Origin: JTS-RE94 sp041750795
Lineage (GTDB): Bacteria; Planctomycetota; Planctomycetia; Pirellulales; PALSA-1355
Length of the DNA: 7,102 bases
NCBI GenBank assembly: GCA_041750795.1
Contig: JBGSYQ010000505.1
Span: 1 to 7,102 of the forward strand
Reading direction: 5' to 3'
Shown here: piece after piece, positions 6,662 through 7,102 of the stretch
Numbering within the stretch: position 1 is the stretch's first letter
Layout: each line of letters begins with the position of its first letter
Notes under the pieces: generated by a model
Told to the model about the DNA's origin: nothing
Databases searched by the model: none
What the model saw: the letters and a program-made list of their open reading frames with translations, nothing else
Program-made: the position numbers and the translations under genes

Positions 6662-6834
6662 GGAGGCTGGAGGAAGCGAAGTCAGCGAACGTCGTCGGCG
6701 AGTTTGCACGGAGGCAGATTGCGAAGGGGGAGGCGGCTGCATTCTGTTTTCGGCTGTGCTGTCGGTCGTGGTATCGTTGGTGTCGTTGTGGTTCTTTTCT
6801 CGTCGTCATAGGCCGTTTGACCGCGGCGGATCGT
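6662..6834 (+). repeat. Interspersed repeat, copy 2 (short form)
   Basis: Same orientation as copy 1 (4985-5215). It shares the opening GGAGGCTGGAGGAAGCGAAG, the central block from CAGATTGCG at 6715, and the closing GGCGGATCGT. It has 19 bases (6696-6714) where copy 1 carries the hairpin pair, and one CATTC..TTTTCG unit instead of two. It ends 12 bases before the uracil-DNA glycosylase start, so it forms most of that gene's upstream region. The open frames across it are compositional and not conserved between the two copies. Confidence 0.88.
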
Positions 6835-6846
6835 TGCAGTTTGCTT

Positions 6847-7102
6847 ATGGCGCGCCGGCGGCGAAAGAATGATGCGGCGTGGGAGGCGCTCAATCGGCGG
6901 ATCGTGGTGTGTGAGCGTTGCCCTCGCCTGCGGGCGTATTGCGCGCAGGTGGCCGCCGACAAACGGGCCGCGTTTCGCGCTTGGGAATACTGGGGCCGGC
7001 CGGTGCCGAATCTCGGCGATCCGGCCGCGCGGCTGTTGATCGTCGGGCTTGCTCCGGCCGCGCACGGCGCCAATCGCACGGGCCGCATGTTCACGGGCGA
7101 TC
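6847..7102 (+). CDS. udgB: Family 5 (UdgB-type) uracil-DNA glycosylase, 3'-partial
   Basis: An ATG at 6847 opens 85 codons that run off the window end. The N-terminus has a basic MARRRRK and then C22-x-x-C25 in CERCPRL, the first two of four cysteines that hold the 4Fe-4S cluster in family 4 and 5 uracil-DNA glycosylases. Residues 52-59 read PVPNLGDP. The catalytic motif follows in VGLAPAAHGANRTGRMFTGD (66-85). GLAPAAHG, without the polar Asp or Asn of other families, is the hallmark of family 5, which removes uracil and some deaminated purines from DNA in base excision repair. About 130-150 further residues, including the second cysteine pair and the C-terminal His motif, should follow beyond the window. 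No Shine-Dalgarno sequence is evident. The gene is unrelated in function to the cluster upstream. Confidence 0.9.
   Translation, partial: MARRRRKNDAAWEALNRRIVVCERCPRLRAYCAQVAADKRAAFRAWEYWGRPVPNLGDPAARLLIVGLAPAAHGANRTGRMFTGD

Noticed and set aside
6639..6662. Sigma-54-like site (TTGGCAGGGCTGC on the - strand) upstream of the PEP-CTERM gene
   Set aside because: The spacing from GG to the expected GC is wrong, so the match to the -24/-12 pattern is partial only.
4985..6834. Insertion sequence or composite transposon
   Set aside because: There is no transposase gene, the end repeats are direct and imperfect, and no target-site duplication was found. A repeat-bounded segment is the most that can be said.

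Overview
The window looks like chromosomal DNA of a planctomycete, probably from the Pirellulales side of the phylum. The main evidence is a PSD1 (DUF1553) gene directly followed by a DUF1501 gene, a pairing expanded in planctomycetes. High GC content, a lone PEP-CTERM protein and long repeat-bearing intergenic spaces fit the same origin. The order-level placement is inference.

Positions 1-4974 carry four genes on the + strand, spaced by 11, 32 and 50 bases, which looks like one transcription unit. They are the 3' part of a PSD1-type protein (its start lies outside the window), a twin-arginine-exported DUF1501 protein, a ThuA-domain protein with a signal peptide, and a secreted alpha/beta hydrolase of the BD-FAE/esterase type. 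All three complete products have an export signal. The set therefore probably works outside the cytoplasmic membrane, plausibly on carbohydrate or ester substrates, although no substrate can be read from the sequence.

Positions 4975-6846 differ in character. One gene on the - strand (5360-6421) encodes a secreted protein with a formylglycine-generating-enzyme-like (SUMF1) fold and a C-terminal PEP-CTERM sorting tail. It lacks the cysteines a true formylglycine-generating enzyme needs. The gene is bracketed by two same-orientation copies of an interspersed repeat (4985-5215 and 6662-6834). Copy 1 has gained a pair of small hairpin repeats and an 18-base duplication relative to copy 2.

Positions 6847-7102 hold the first 85 codons of a family 5 (UdgB-type) uracil-DNA glycosylase on the + strand, cut by the window edge. 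It begins 12 bases after repeat copy 2.

No RNA gene, CRISPR array, transposase, integrase or prophage gene was seen. The most unusual structure is the repeat-bracketed PEP-CTERM gene and the internal mosaicism of the repeat copies.
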